Assembly (NCBI RefSeq): GCF_003660445.1 | Contig: NZ_QZVQ01000010.1 | Coordinates: forward strand, 62,001-126,000 | Origin: Croceibacterium ferulae | GTDB lineage: Bacteria > Pseudomonadota > Alphaproteobacteria > Sphingomonadales > Sphingomonadaceae | Length of the DNA stretch: 64,000 nt | Direction: 5' to 3' | In this document: positions 49,257 through 58,521 of the stretch, one piece after another | Numbering within the stretch: position 1 is the first letter of the stretch | Layout of the letters: each line of letters begins with the position of its first letter | Program-made: the position numbers and the translations under genes | Notes under the pieces: generated by a model | Database searches by the model: none | What the model saw: the letters and a program-made list of their open reading frames with translations, nothing else | Told to the model about the DNA's origin: nothing

Positions 49257-50264
49257 ATGGCGACCAAGGTTTCGATCAACGGTTTCGGGCGGATCGGGCG
49301 CCTGGTTGCCCGTGCCATCATGGAGCGTGACGACCACGGCCTGGAGCTGGTGGCGATCAACGATCTGGCCGAACCCAAGGACAATGCCCTGCTGTTCGCC
49401 CATGACAGCACGCATGGCCGCTTCCCGGGTACGGTCACCAGCGATGGCGACAGCATCCAGATCAACGGCAAGGACATCGCCGTCACCAAGGAGCGCGATC
49501 CCGCCAAGCTGCCCCATCGCGAGATGGGCGTGGACATCGTGCTGGAATGCACCGGCTTCTTCCAGTCACATGATGCCGCCAAGCCACATCTGGATGCCGG
49601 CGCCAAGCGCGTGCTGATCTCCGCCCCGGCCACCGGCGTGTCGGCCACCATCGTCTATGGTGTGAACCATGACGTGCTGACGGCGGACGACATCATCGTG
49701 TCCAACGCCAGCTGCACCACCAACTGCCTGGCGCCGCTGGCCAAGGTGCTGAACGATAGCTTCGGGATCGAGCGTGGCTTCATGACCACGATCCACTCCT
49801 ACACCAATGACCAGCGCATGCTGGACCAGATCCACAAGGATCTGCGTCGCGCCCGCGCCGGTGCGATCAACATGATCCCGACCACCACCGGCGCTGCGCG
49901 GGCCGTGGGCCTGGTGCTGCCGGAACTGAAGGGCAAGCTGGATGGCTCCTCCGTCCGGGTGCCGACGCCGAACGTATCCATGGTCGACCTGGTGTTCGTG
50001 CCGGGCCGCGACGTGACGGTAGAAGAGATCAACGCGGCGCTGAAGGCGGCAGCGGACGGCCCGATGAAGGGCGTGCTCGACTATACGGACCAGCCGCTCG
50101 TCTCCAGCGATTTCAACCATTATCCGGCCTCGTCCACCGTCGACAGCCTGGAAACGGCCGTGCTGGAAAGCAAGCTGGCGCGGGTCGTGTCCTGGTATGA
50201 CAATGAATGGGGCTTCTCCAACCGCATGATCGACACGGCCGGCGTGATGGCGGGCCTGCTCTGA
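49257..50264 (+). CDS. gap: Glyceraldehyde-3-phosphate dehydrogenase
   Basis: A 335-residue NAD-type [19 protein letters not shown] is the Rossmann start, [17 protein letters not shown] contains the catalytic cysteine, and [19 protein letters not shown] is near the end. The last position of the first sheet is Asn-Asp (AINDLAEP), favouring NAD. AGGAGATA lies just upstream. It follows tkt by 18 bp. Confidence 0.97.
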   Translation: MATKVSINGFGRIGRLVARAIMERDDHGLELVAINDLAEPKDNALLFAHDSTHGRFPGTVTSDGDSIQINGKDIAVTKERDPAKLPHREMGVDIVLECTGFFQSHDAAKPHLDAGAKRVLISAPATGVSATIVYGVNHDVLTADDIIVSNASCTTNCLAPLAKVLNDSFGIERGFMTTIHSYTNDQRMLDQIHKDLRRARAGAINMIPTTTGAARAVGLVLPELKGKLDGSSVRVPTPNVSMVDLVFVPGRDVTVEEINAALKAAADGPMKGVLDYTDQPLVSSDFNHYPASSTVDSLETAVLESKLARVVSWYDNEWGFSNRMIDTAGVMAGLL

Positions 50265-50269
50265 GGCAG

Positions 50270-50782
50270 ATGCAGGCAGACGGGCAGACCCTGGCCGCGG
50301 GCGAGGCGCAAGCCGTCGCCGGCGGCCGTCTGGCGGGGATTGCACGGCGCGATCGTTCGCGTGGCGAAAACCAGCACGGGATCAGCCGCGTTCATGTCAG
50401 CCGTGCTGCGGGGATTGCCGGCGATTTCCGCGGCGCGCTGGCCGCGCGCAAGAACAGCTTCAAGCGGCAGGTCTCCCTGATCGAGGCGGAGAGCTGGGCT
50501 GCGGCGATGGCCGACCTGCGGCTTGACCTGCCATGGTGGGTGCGGCGCAACAATCTGCTGCTGCACGGCATCCGCCTGCCGCGGCAGGAGAAGTTCGTGC
50601 TCGGCATCGGCAGCGAATGTCGCCTGCTGGTCACCATGGAATGCGATCCGTGCAGCCGCATGGAGGAGATCGCCCCGGGCCTGAAGGCCGCGCTGCTGCC
50701 GGACTGGCGCGGCGGGTTCCTGGCCGAAGTGATAGCGGACGGCGATATTGCCGTCGGCGACCAAGTAAGGATCGAGCTATGA
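50270..50782 (+). CDS. MOSC-domain protein
   Basis: A 170-residue MOSC domain, related to the sulfur-carrier end domain of molybdenum cofactor sulfurases. GRLAGIARRDRSRGE opens the barrel, HVSRAAGIAGDFRG and KRQVSLIEAESW follow, and VTMECDPCSRMEEIAPGLKAALLPDWRGG contains the conserved MECxPC-type cysteine site. It is placed between gap and pgk, overlapping pgk by ATGA. A link to glycolysis is not known. It may use the operon only for expression. Confidence 0.88.
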   Translation: MQADGQTLAAGEAQAVAGGRLAGIARRDRSRGENQHGISRVHVSRAAGIAGDFRGALAARKNSFKRQVSLIEAESWAAAMADLRLDLPWWVRRNNLLLHGIRLPRQEKFVLGIGSECRLLVTMECDPCSRMEEIAPGLKAALLPDWRGGFLAEVIADGDIAVGDQVRIEL

Positions 50783-51981
50783 GCAGGCAGTTCGCGACGC
50801 TGGACGATGCAGGCGATGTCCACGGCAAGGTGGCGCTGGTGCGGGTCGACCTCAACATGCCGATGCACGACGCGGTGGTGACGGACCTCACCCGAGCTCG
50901 CGCAGTGGCGCCGACCATTTTGGAACTGGCTGATGCCGGCGCCAAGGTCCTGCTGCTGGCGCATTTTGGCCGACCCAAGGGGGAACGCAACTCCACCATG
51001 TCCACCAGCCTGATCCAGGGCGCGGTGGCCGATGTCCTGGGGCGCGAGGTGATGTTCATCCCGGAGGTCGCCGGCCCGGTGGTGGAGCAGACGATCGGCA
51101 TCTTCCGTCCGGGCGACATCGGCCTGCTGGAGAACACGCGCTTCTGGCAGGGCGAGGAGGCGAACGATGCCGACTTCGCCCGTGCCATCGCGGCGAATGG
51201 CGACCTGTATGTGAACGATGCATTCTCCGCCGCCCACCGGGCCCACGCCAGCACGGAAGCTCTCGCGCATATGTTGCCGGCCTATGCCGGACGGGCGATG
51301 CAGGCGGAGCTGGACGCGCTGGACAAGGCGCTCGGCCAGCCGGAGCCGCCGGTGGCGGCGGTAGTCGGCGGAGCCAAGGTGTCCACCAAGCTGGCCGTGC
51401 TGGAGCATCTGGTCGGCCGCGTGCAGCACCTGATCATCGGCGGCGGCATGGCCAACACCTTCCTGGCCGCACGCGGCGTGAATGTGGGCAAGAGCCTGTG
51501 CGAACATGACCTGACTGGTCAGGCGGATGCGATCATGGCAGCCGCGGACCGCGCCGGCTGCACCGTGCACCTGCCTTACGATGTGGTCGTCGCGACCGAG
51601 TTCGCCGCCAATCCGCCATCGCTGCGCACCTGCAACGTGCACGAGGTCGCCGCTGACGAGATGATCCTCGACATCGGTCCGCGCGCCGTGGAGGCGCTGG
51701 CCGATGTGCTGAAGACCTGCCGCACGCTGGTTTGGAACGGTCCGCTGGGCGCCTTCGAGACACAGCCCTTCGATACCGCGACCGTGACGCTGGCACGCAC
51801 GGCGGCGGCGCTGAGCGCGGAAGGTTCGCTGGTGTCGGTCGCCGGCGGCGGTGACACCGTGGCGGCGCTGAACCATGCGGGCGTGGCCGGTGACTTCAGC
51901 TATGTCTCGACGGCCGGTGGTGCATTCCTGGAATGGATGGAAGGGCGCGAGCTGCCCGGCGTCGCCGCACTGGCGCGCTGA
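50779..51981 (+). CDS. pgk: Phosphoglycerate kinase
   Basis: A 400-residue kinase making ATP from 1,3-bisphosphoglycerate. VALVRVDLNMPM, LLLAHFGRPKGE, LLENTRFWQGEEANDADFAR and NDAFSAAHRAHAS form the phosphoglycerate half; VGGAKVSTKLAVLEHL, WNGPLGAFE and SVAGGGDTVAAL form the nucleotide half. The start codon overlaps the MOSC stop, so expression is coupled. Confidence 0.97.
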   Translation: MSRQFATLDDAGDVHGKVALVRVDLNMPMHDAVVTDLTRARAVAPTILELADAGAKVLLLAHFGRPKGERNSTMSTSLIQGAVADVLGREVMFIPEVAGPVVEQTIGIFRPGDIGLLENTRFWQGEEANDADFARAIAANGDLYVNDAFSAAHRAHASTEALAHMLPAYAGRAMQAELDALDKALGQPEPPVAAVVGGAKVSTKLAVLEHLVGRVQHLIIGGGMANTFLAARGVNVGKSLCEHDLTGQADAIMAAADRAGCTVHLPYDVVVATEFAANPPSLRTCNVHEVAADEMILDIGPRAVEALADVLKTCRTLVWNGPLGAFETQPFDTATVTLARTAAALSAEGSLVSVAGGGDTVAALNHAGVAGDFSYVSTAGGAFLEWMEGRELPGVAALAR

Positions 51982-52031
51982 AGATTTCAATGAACAACGA
52001 CAGCAACACTGAAAAGCAGGGGGCTTTGCGC

Positions 52032-52931
52032 ATGACCAAGGACGAGATGACCGCCAAGATCGCCGGGGGCCGCGGCTTCATCGCCGCGCTGGACCAGAGC
52101 GGCGGCTCCACCCCCAAGGCGCTGCGCGCCTATGGCGTCAATGATGACGAGTGGGACGGCGAGGAGGCCATGTACGGCAAGATCCACGACATGCGCAGCC
52201 GCATCATCAGCGCACCCAGCTTCAACGGCGATCGCGTGATCGGCGCCATCCTGTTCGAACGCACGATGGACGGCGCTGTGAATGGCAAGCCGACCCCGAC
52301 CGCGCTGATCGACAAGGGCGTGGTGCCGTTCATCAAAATCGACAAGGGACTGGAGGATGAGGCGAACGGCGTGCAGTTAATGAAGCCGATGCCGACCCTG
52401 GATGCGCTACTGACCCGCGCCAGCAGCCTGGGCGTGTTCGGCACCAAGGAACGGTCCGTCATCAACGCTGCCAATCGCGAAGGCATCGCGGCGATCGTGG
52501 CGCAGCAGTTCGAGATCGGCGCACAGGTCATTGCCCATGGCATGATGCCGATCCTGGAGCCTGAATATTCGATCAAGGCCGCCGACCGTGCGGAGGGCGA
52601 AGTGATGCTGCGGGACGAGATCCTGAAGCACCTGGACATCCTGCCCGAAGGGCAGCAGGTCATGCTGAAGCTGTCGATTCCGGCCGTTGCCGGCACCTAT
52701 GATGCACTGGCCCGCCACCCCAAGGTGCTGAAGGTCGTCGCCCTGTCCGGTGGATTCGCCCGCGGCGAGGCCTGTGCGGAACTGGCCAAGAACGAAGGCA
52801 TGATCGCCAGCTTCAGCCGCGCGCTGCTGGAAGAGCTGCGCGCCGGCCAGAGCGATGCCGAGTTCGACGCCGTGCTGGACGAAGCGATCACCGCCATCCA
52901 CTGCGCCAGCGTGGAAAAGGTCGCCGCCTAG
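52032..52931 (+). CDS. fda: Fructose-bisphosphate aldolase class I
   Basis: A 299-residue class I aldolase of the short bacterial type. GGRGFIAALDQSGGSTPKAL, AILFERTMDG, VVPFIKIDKGLEDE (Schiff-base region), and VMLKLSIPAVAG and VVALSGGFARGEAC fit. The ATG at 52032 has AGGGGG upstream and the usual MTKDEMTAKI start; an earlier ATG at 51990 adds 14 residues. It ends the glycolysis operon, and its TAG shares the four bases CTAG with the stop of the convergent lipoprotein gene. Confidence 0.93.
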   Translation: MTKDEMTAKIAGGRGFIAALDQSGGSTPKALRAYGVNDDEWDGEEAMYGKIHDMRSRIISAPSFNGDRVIGAILFERTMDGAVNGKPTPTALIDKGVVPFIKIDKGLEDEANGVQLMKPMPTLDALLTRASSLGVFGTKERSVINAANREGIAAIVAQQFEIGAQVIAHGMMPILEPEYSIKAADRAEGEVMLRDEILKHLDILPEGQQVMLKLSIPAVAGTYDALARHPKVLKVVALSGGFARGEACAELAKNEGMIASFSRALLEELRAGQSDAEFDAVLDEAITAIHCASVEKVAA

Positions 52932-53308
52932 TACCCGCCATCGAAGCGGAAGCTGAACCGGTAAGCGGCGGGGGCGATCGCCTCCGCCGTACGGGGCGGC
53001 TGCACCGCCACGAGTTCCAGCGCGCCATCTGCCACCTGCACAGGCTCGCCCAAGGTCAGGTCCAGCTGCCGGTCGCCGCCGCCCAGATGGACGGCAACCC
53101 GCACCCGTACCCGACCGGCATGGAAGCATTGCACATCCACCGGGCAACGGCTGTCCTCCAGCAGCTCGATCACGGTCAGCTGCGGGCCATCGACCATCAC
53201 CGTCTCGCCGATTGCGGCGGTGGGGAGATGGCGTTCGCCCTCGGGTTGCTCCGGCGTCGTGGCGCACGCGGTCAGGGCAAGGGGGGCGAGGATCAGGATC
53301 GGGCGCAT
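52928..53308 (-). CDS. Hypothetical lipoprotein
   Basis: A 126-residue protein with a lipoprotein signal (ILILAPLALTACATTPE, lipid Cys at 15). Two further cysteines (SRCPVDVQCFHAG) may form a disulfide in the periplasm. The beta-rich remainder ends AAYRFSFRFDGGY. I do not recognise a family with certainty. It is a single gene, convergent with fda (overlapping stops) and divergent from thiE. Confidence 0.78.
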   Translation of the reverse strand: MRPILILAPLALTACATTPEQPEGERHLPTAAIGETVMVDGPQLTVIELLEDSRCPVDVQCFHAGRVRVRVAVHLGGGDRQLDLTLGEPVQVADGALELVAVQPPRTAEAIAPAAYRFSFRFDGGY

Positions 53309-53410
53309 GGACGCCCTATCCTGATGCGCGGGTTGCGCGGTGCTGAATGGCTGTTCGTTGCGCCGAACGCGGCCATTGGCGCATACGTCCCCTCGCTGTA
53401 AGGCTCTGCC

Positions 53411-54046
53411 ATGTCCGACTGTCAACTTTACCTGATCTCTCCCGCCGATGTATCCGGCACCTTTGCCGACCGGCTTGCCCGCGCGATCGATGCCGCCGAT
53501 CCGGCGCTGCCGGTCGCCGCATTCCAGCTGCGCCTGAAGGGCCTCGACCAGCATGCCTGTGCCCGGGCGGCCGAGCCGCTGCAGGCCGTGTGTGCGGCGC
53601 GCGATGTGGCCTTCATCGTCAACGACGATGTCAGTCTGGCGAAGCGCATCGGCGCTGATGGCGTGCATCTCGGGCAGGGCGATGGTTCCCCGCGGGAGGC
53701 CCGTACCATCCTGGGCGCCCAAGCGCAGATTGGCGTCACCTGTCATGCCAGCCGGCACCTGGCGATGGAGGCGGGCGATGCGGGGGCCGACTATGTCGCC
53801 TTCGGATCCTTCTATCCCAGCAGCACCAAGGCCAGCGAGCACCGGCCGGATCTGGACCTGCTGCACTGGTGGCACGGCCTGATGGAGATCCCTTGCGTGG
53901 CGATCGGCGGCATCACACCCGCCAACTGCCGCCCGCTGGTGGAAGCCGGGACCGACTTCCTGGCGGTGAGTGCAAGCGTGTGGGCCAATGCGGATGGCCT
54001 GGACGAGGTCGCCGCGATCCAGGCCTTCGCGGCCGCCTTGCGTTGA
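53411..54046 (+). CDS. thiE: Thiamine-phosphate synthase
   Basis: A 211-residue TIM-barrel enzyme coupling the thiazole and pyrimidine moieties. FQLRLKGLD, FIVNDDVSLAKRIGADGVHLGQGD and GVTCHASRHLAMEAGDAGADYVAFGSFYPSSTK are the ThiE signatures (the conserved Ser-Lys loop at FYPSSTK), and CVAIGGITPANCRPLVEAG binds phosphate. No TPP riboswitch is visible upstream; thiE stands alone here. Confidence 0.94.
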   Translation: MSDCQLYLISPADVSGTFADRLARAIDAADPALPVAAFQLRLKGLDQHACARAAEPLQAVCAARDVAFIVNDDVSLAKRIGADGVHLGQGDGSPREARTILGAQAQIGVTCHASRHLAMEAGDAGADYVAFGSFYPSSTKASEHRPDLDLLHWWHGLMEIPCVAIGGITPANCRPLVEAGTDFLAVSASVWANADGLDEVAAIQAFAAALR

Positions 54047-54107
54047 GGCTGACCGGCCGGGGAGCCAATCGGGCGGATGGCTGTTGTCTTGTGAAAAGGG
54101 AGACAAC

Positions 54108-55298
54108 ATGCGCAGCTTCACCATCACCGCTTCTCTGCTTGCGATCAGCCTGGCGTTAGCGGGCTGCGGCTTCAACGGCACGGATGGTCGGGATGCCGAC
54201 CCTGCCGCGGCCGAGACGCAGGCCGGGGGTGGCGCCGACAGCATGGCCTCGAGCGATCCTGCGGCGGGTGAAACGGCTGATGTCGGCGTGGCGGATGTGG
54301 AAGCCCGTCCAATGATGCAGGTGCAGGTGGTGCTGGAGCGGCTCGGTTTCGCCCCGGGCGTGGTCGACGGCAAGATGGGCATCTCGACCGGCAACGCGCT
54401 GCAGGGCTTCCAGGAAGCCAACAACCTGACCGTCAATGGCGAACTGGACCAGCCGACCCGCGCCGCATTGATGCGCTGGAGCAACATTCCCGCGACCCGC
54501 GTGGTTACCGTTCCGGAAGGTTGGGGACAGGGGCAGTACCGCCCGACGCCGGATGATTATGCCGACCAGGCGAAGCTGCAGCATCTGGGATATGAAACCC
54601 TGGACGAAGCGCTGGCGGAGCGGTTCCACACCACCATCGAGGTGCTATACCAGTTGAACCCCAATGGCCGAGCGGCCAGCGGCGAGAATACGGCCGCGCC
54701 CGCGCCGACGCCCGTTGCGAGTGCGGGAACGGAGCGCAGCACCATGCCGCCGCGACCTGCCTTCCGCGTAGGACAGCAGATCCGTGTTCCCAATGTCGGC
54801 GCCGACCGGATCGTCGCCTCCGAAGTGGAGAACAAGGAATGGCTGACGACGCTGGCAAGCCTGGGTGTTGGCAGCGAGCAGCCGAAGGCCGATCGCATCG
54901 TCGTCGACAAGTCCGGCGGCTGGCTGAAGGCTTATGATGCGGACGACAAGCTGATCGCCATGTTCACCGTCACGACCGGGTCGGAGAACGATCCCCTGCC
55001 GCTGGGCGAGTGGGGCATCAAGGGTACCGCCTACAATCCACCCTATGCCTACAACCCCGACCTGTTCTGGGACGCGTCCTCCTCCGACACCAAGCAGAAC
55101 CTGCCGCCGGGCCCCAACGGCCCGGTCGGCGTGGTCTGGATCGACCTGACGAAGGATCATTACGGCATCCACGGCACGCCGGAACCTTCGACGATCGGCC
55201 GGACGGAAAGTCATGGCTGTGTGCGGCTGACCAACTGGGATGCAGCCCGGCTGGCGCAGATGGTGAGCGGTTCCACGCAGGTCCTGTTCCAGGCCTGA
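54108..55298 (+). CDS. Lipoprotein L,D-transpeptidase with peptidoglycan-binding domain
   Basis: A 396-residue lipid-anchored protein (LLAISLALAGCGFNG). A PG_binding_1 domain (about 70-125: VQVVLERLGFAPGVVDGKMG) precedes a LysM-like part and the YkuD L,D-transpeptidase with HGTPEPSTIGRTESHGCVRLTNWD, holding the catalytic Cys and His. It would make 3-3 crosslinks or attach proteins to the wall. An M23 peptidase gene follows after 4 bp, so the two likely form a cell-wall unit. Confidence 0.92.
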   Translation: MRSFTITASLLAISLALAGCGFNGTDGRDADPAAAETQAGGGADSMASSDPAAGETADVGVADVEARPMMQVQVVLERLGFAPGVVDGKMGISTGNALQGFQEANNLTVNGELDQPTRAALMRWSNIPATRVVTVPEGWGQGQYRPTPDDYADQAKLQHLGYETLDEALAERFHTTIEVLYQLNPNGRAASGENTAAPAPTPVASAGTERSTMPPRPAFRVGQQIRVPNVGADRIVASEVENKEWLTTLASLGVGSEQPKADRIVVDKSGGWLKAYDADDKLIAMFTVTTGSENDPLPLGEWGIKGTAYNPPYAYNPDLFWDASSSDTKQNLPPGPNGPVGVVWIDLTKDHYGIHGTPEPSTIGRTESHGCVRLTNWDAARLAQMVSGSTQVLFQA

Positions 55299-55302
55299 CC
55301 GC

Positions 55303-55920
55303 ATGCGTTTCTTCGACCGTCTGCTGACCGTCATCATCACGGCCACGCTGACCAGTGCGGCGTGGATCATTGTCGGTGGCGGCTGGTCACCGCAGCGGCA
55401 GACGGCCCAGACCGACCGCATCGTGTCCGAAGCCGCTGCCCCCGTTGGACGTTCGCAGGGCAGCCGCTTCATGCCGGTGCCTGGTACGTGGTCGATCCCG
55501 GTGCAGGGCGTTGCCGCGGCGGATCTGGTGGACACATTCGATGATCGCCGCGGGGATGACGAGGAACGGACGCACGAGGCGCTCGACATCATGGCGCCGC
55601 GCGGTACGCCGGTACTGGCGGCTACGGACGGCCTGGTGGAGAAGCTGTTCACCAGCCGGGCAGGCGGGCTCACCATCTACACTCGCGGGGCGGACGGGCG
55701 CACGCTGCTCTACTACGCGCATCTGCAATCCTATGCGCCCGGGCTGGCGGAAGGGCAGCAGGTGCGGACCGGCCAGGTGCTCGGCTCCGTCGGCTCCACC
55801 GGAAATGCAGATGCGGGCTCGCCGCATCTGCATTTTGCCATCCTGCGTACATCACCCGGCGCCGAATGGTGGGAACCTGCGCGCGCGATCAACCCGTTTC
55901 CGGTGCTGACCGGCCAGTGA
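55303..55920 (+). CDS. M23-family peptidoglycan endopeptidase-like protein
   Basis: A 205-residue protein with an N-terminal membrane anchor or signal (LLTVIITATLTSAAWIIVGGG) and a LytM/M23 domain. The zinc sites are complete: THEALDIMAPRGTPVLA (His and Asp) and SPHLHFAI (the HxH site), so it should be an active peptidase in the periplasm. It lies 4 bp after the L,D-transpeptidase gene. Confidence 0.9.
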   Translation: MRFFDRLLTVIITATLTSAAWIIVGGGWSPQRQTAQTDRIVSEAAAPVGRSQGSRFMPVPGTWSIPVQGVAAADLVDTFDDRRGDDEERTHEALDIMAPRGTPVLAATDGLVEKLFTSRAGGLTIYTRGADGRTLLYYAHLQSYAPGLAEGQQVRTGQVLGSVGSTGNADAGSPHLHFAILRTSPGAEWWEPARAINPFPVLTGQ

Positions 55921-55923
55921 TGG

Positions 55924-56334
55924 TCAGCGCGCGCGGCGTACGCAGCGAAGCCGGCCCGGCGCGCCGTCTTCCACCTTGCGCACGAAGCCGTCGCTGATGA
56001 TCCGGTAACTTTCGCCAGCACGTGGACCACTGGACAGCACCACCGTGTTGCCACGCCGCAGATAGGTGCCGGTGCCCTGGTCGGAGATGTAGCGGGACGC
56101 GCTGGTAATGCGGAAGCTGGTACCTTGCTGGACCACCCCGCGCGATGGTGCGCGGGGATCGGGCAGTTCGCAGACATACAGCCCCTGCTGCATGACGCCG
56201 ATTCCCCCGCGATGTTGCGGCAGCCGCTCCGCCCGCGGTGAAATGTCCTGCCCATGCGCGGCAGATGCCAGCAGCACCGTGGCGGCGCAAAGCGCACCCA
56301 GGCGGCGCGCGCGTGATCGCAATCGCTCTGTCAT
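55924..56334 (-). CDS. Hypothetical secreted protein
   Basis: A 136-residue protein with a signal peptide (about 1-28, [19 protein letters not shown]). The mature part has two cysteines (LYVCELP, LRCVRRA) that may form a disulfide, and repeats of beta-like segments ([36 protein letters not shown]). No family recognised. I chose the ATG at 56334 for the signal peptide. It is convergent with the M23 gene, 3 bp apart. Confidence 0.72.
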   Translation of the reverse strand: MTERLRSRARRLGALCAATVLLASAAHGQDISPRAERLPQHRGGIGVMQQGLYVCELPDPRAPSRGVVQQGTSFRITSASRYISDQGTGTYLRRGNTVVLSSGPRAGESYRIISDGFVRKVEDGAPGRLRCVRRAR

Positions 56335-56430
56335 TCCGGTACCATAGCGGCCCATGCCCCGCATTGCCATGCAACTCCGCAACCGCTACGGCGCGCAACT
56401 GTTTCCCATCCTTCGAAGGCATGTACAGCG

Positions 56431-56994
56431 ATGAAGATCAGCGGCGTGGACATTCGCCCCGGCAATATTCTGGAATATGAAGGCGGCATCTGGAAGGTCG
56501 CCAAGATCCAGCACACCCAGCCGGGCAAGGGCGGCGCCTACATGCAGGTCGAGATGAAGAACCTGCAGGACGGCCGCAAGACGAACGTCCGCTTCCGCAG
56601 CGCCGACACGATCGAGCGCGTGCGGCTGGATACCAAGGATTACCAGTACCTGTATGCCGATGGCGACATGCTGGTGTTCATGGACAAGGACAATTACGAC
56701 CAGATCCAGCTGCCGGCGGACTTGCTGGGCGATGCCGCCGCCTTCCTGCAGGACGGCATGGAAGTGATGTTGGAACTGTGGGACGAGAAGCCCATCAGCG
56801 TGCAGCTGCCCGACACCGTGGAAGCCACCATCGTGGAGGCCGACGCTGTGGTGAAGGGGCAGACCGCCTCTTCCAGCTACAAGCCCGCCGTCCTGGACAA
56901 TGGCGTGCGCGTGATGGTGCCGCCGCATATCGGTAGCGGGACGCGCATCGTGGTCGATGTGTACGAACGCACCTATGTCGGGAAGGCCGGCTGA
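56431..56994 (+). CDS. efp: Elongation factor P
   Basis: A 187-residue EF-P, which relieves ribosome stalling at proline stretches. [17 protein letters not shown] opens the KOW-like domain, and the modification site is Lys33 in [12 protein letters not shown]; two OB domains follow. No epmA or earP gene is in the window, so the modification pathway is unknown. suhB follows after 6 bp. Confidence 0.97.
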   Translation: MKISGVDIRPGNILEYEGGIWKVAKIQHTQPGKGGAYMQVEMKNLQDGRKTNVRFRSADTIERVRLDTKDYQYLYADGDMLVFMDKDNYDQIQLPADLLGDAAAFLQDGMEVMLELWDEKPISVQLPDTVEATIVEADAVVKGQTASSSYKPAVLDNGVRVMVPPHIGSGTRIVVDVYERTYVGKAG

Positions 56995-57000
56995 CGCATC

Positions 57001-57822
57001 ATGGCAGCAATCACGGGTCTGATGCGCGTAATGGAGCGCGCCGCGCGCAAGGCGGGTGGCAAGCTGCGGCGCGATTTCGGCGAGATCGAGCATCTGCAGG
57101 TGAGCCGCAAGGGGCCGGCCGACTTCGTCAGCCGCGCCGACCGGCAGGCCGAACGCACGCTGTGGGACGAGCTGCGCGCTGCGCGGCCCGACTGGGGTTT
57201 CCTGATGGAGGAAGCCGGCGAGATCGAGGGCGATCCGCGGAGCCCGCGCTGGATCATCGACCCGCTCGACGGCACCAGCAACTTCCTGCACGGCATTCCG
57301 CATTTCGCAATCAGCATTGCGGTGCAGGAACCGAAGCTGGATGGCAGCGGCTGGGGCGAAGTCACCGCTGCGCTGGTCTACCAGCCGATCACCGACGAAA
57401 GCTTCTGGGCCGAAAAGAGCCGGGGCGCGTGGCTGCATGACGGGCGCCTGCGGGTGTCCGGCCGGCGCCAGCTGTCGGAGGCACTGATCGCCACCGGCAC
57501 GCCGTTTTCCGGCCATGGCGACTTCACCGAATGGAGCCGCATCTTCGGCGCGATCGGGCCGGAAGTCGCGGGCATCCGCCGGTTCGGTGCCGCATCGCTG
57601 GACCTCGCCTGGGTTGCCGCGGGCCGCTTTGACGGGTTCTGGGAAAGCGGTTTGCAGCTGTGGGATTCGGCTGCGGGCTGTCTGCTGGTGCGGGAGGCCG
57701 GTGGCTTTGTAACCGACTATCGCGGTCGTTCGCAGCCGATTTGTGCCGAGCAGGTGCTGGCCGGCAACGATCCGCTGCATTCCCGTCTGCACAAATTGCT
57801 GGCCGGCGCGTTGCGCGAATAG
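57001..57822 (+). CDS. suhB: Inositol monophosphatase family protein (SuhB)
   Basis: A 273-residue Mg-dependent phosphatase. FLMEEAGEIEGDP, WIIDPLDGTSNFLHGIP and LQLWDSAAGCLLVREAGG are the three metal and substrate motifs. It hydrolyses inositol-1-phosphate or related sugars; SuhB also acts in ribosomal RNA transcription in E. coli. It is coupled with efp, a common pairing in sphingomonads. Confidence 0.94.
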   Translation: MAAITGLMRVMERAARKAGGKLRRDFGEIEHLQVSRKGPADFVSRADRQAERTLWDELRAARPDWGFLMEEAGEIEGDPRSPRWIIDPLDGTSNFLHGIPHFAISIAVQEPKLDGSGWGEVTAALVYQPITDESFWAEKSRGAWLHDGRLRVSGRRQLSEALIATGTPFSGHGDFTEWSRIFGAIGPEVAGIRRFGAASLDLAWVAAGRFDGFWESGLQLWDSAAGCLLVREAGGFVTDYRGRSQPICAEQVLAGNDPLHSRLHKLLAGALRE

Positions 57823-57874
57823 GACCTATTGCCCGGACGACACCGGCCCGCTAAGCGCCGGCTCGTCTCGGTGT

Positions 57875-57958
57875 GCCCCTGTGGTGGAATTGGTAGACGC
57901 GCTCGACTCAAAATCGAGTTCCTTTGGAGTGCCAGTTCGAGTCTGGCCAGGGGCACCA
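57875..57958 (+). tRNA. tRNA-Leu (anticodon CAA)
   Basis: An 84-nt class II tRNA. Acceptor GCCCCTG pairs with CAGGGGC, the anticodon stem CTCGA/TCGAG has loop CTCAAAA with anticodon CAA (codon TTG), the long variable arm is TTCCTTTGGAGT, the T arm has GTTCGAGTC, and CCA is encoded. Confidence 0.95.
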
Positions 57959-57989
57959 CCTACAGCAAAGTCCGGCTACGGACGGTCTC

Positions 57990-58015
57990 GGAACGATTGC
58001 CCCCTCTGGTGCGCT
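57990..58015 (+). promoter_or_regulatory. Possible EcfG-type promoter (one mismatch)
   Basis: GGAAC, 17 nt, CGCT lies 31 bp before the 93-residue membrane protein gene; CGTT is expected, so one base differs. Such near-matches are expected by chance in a window of this size. Confidence 0.25.
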
Positions 58016-58046
58016 GTCTGGCCACCATGATAGAGGGAGAGCAGCA

Positions 58047-58328
58047 ATGGTCGAAGAACGCATCGTGACGACCGAAACGCCCGAGGGCAGCAGCCATACG
58101 CATACCACGATCGTGACCGACGGCGCGTCGCGCCGGTCCGGGGGCGTCGCCATCATCGGGGTGATTGCCCTGCTGCTGGTCGCAGCAGTTATCGTGTGGG
58201 CCTTTTCCACGATGGGCGGCGCAGAGGCTGCCAAGGACAACGCTATTGCGAATGCCGCCGGCGAGGTAGGGGAAGCTGCCGGGCAGATCGGTGATGCTGC
58301 AAAGGATGTGGCTGACGGCGTCAATTAG
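58047..58328 (+). CDS. Small hypothetical membrane protein
   Basis: A 93-residue protein: a polar Thr/Ser/His-rich N-terminus (TTETPEGSSHTHTTIV), one membrane helix (about 32-52: GVAIIGVIALLLVAAVIVWA) and an Ala/Gly-rich helical tail (ANAAGEVGEAAGQIGDAAKD). Family not recognised. GGGAGA lies upstream of the ATG. It is a single gene between tRNA-Leu and a convergent TerC-like gene. Its shape resembles the stress-type membrane proteins at 13-15 kb. Confidence 0.75.
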   Translation: MVEERIVTTETPEGSSHTHTTIVTDGASRRSGGVAIIGVIALLLVAAVIVWAFSTMGGAEAAKDNAIANAAGEVGEAAGQIGDAAKDVADGVN

Positions 58329-58494
58329 GACGCTGGCCGGGGACACACCGTTATCTCTCGTGACGATGGCGGTCGCAGGCGTCGATCGGGTATAGCGCTG
58401 ACCGCCATCAATTTGCGAGTGCCGCCGGGCAGGCCCGCACGCTCGTAGCGCTGCCGCTCGGCCCGCATTGTACAAAGATCGGCAAGAATGGGAT

Positions 58495-58515
58495 CGGGAG
58501 GGGAAACCCCTCCCG
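58495..58515 (-). terminator. Strong hairpin after the DUF475 gene
   Basis: A perfect 9-bp stem with a 3-nt loop (CGGGAGGGG-TTT-CCCCTCCCG on the minus strand) lies 7 bp after the stop of the DUF475 gene. It is followed by ATCCCATTCTT with no clean T-run. Confidence 0.55.
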
Positions 58516-58521
58516 GCCAGG

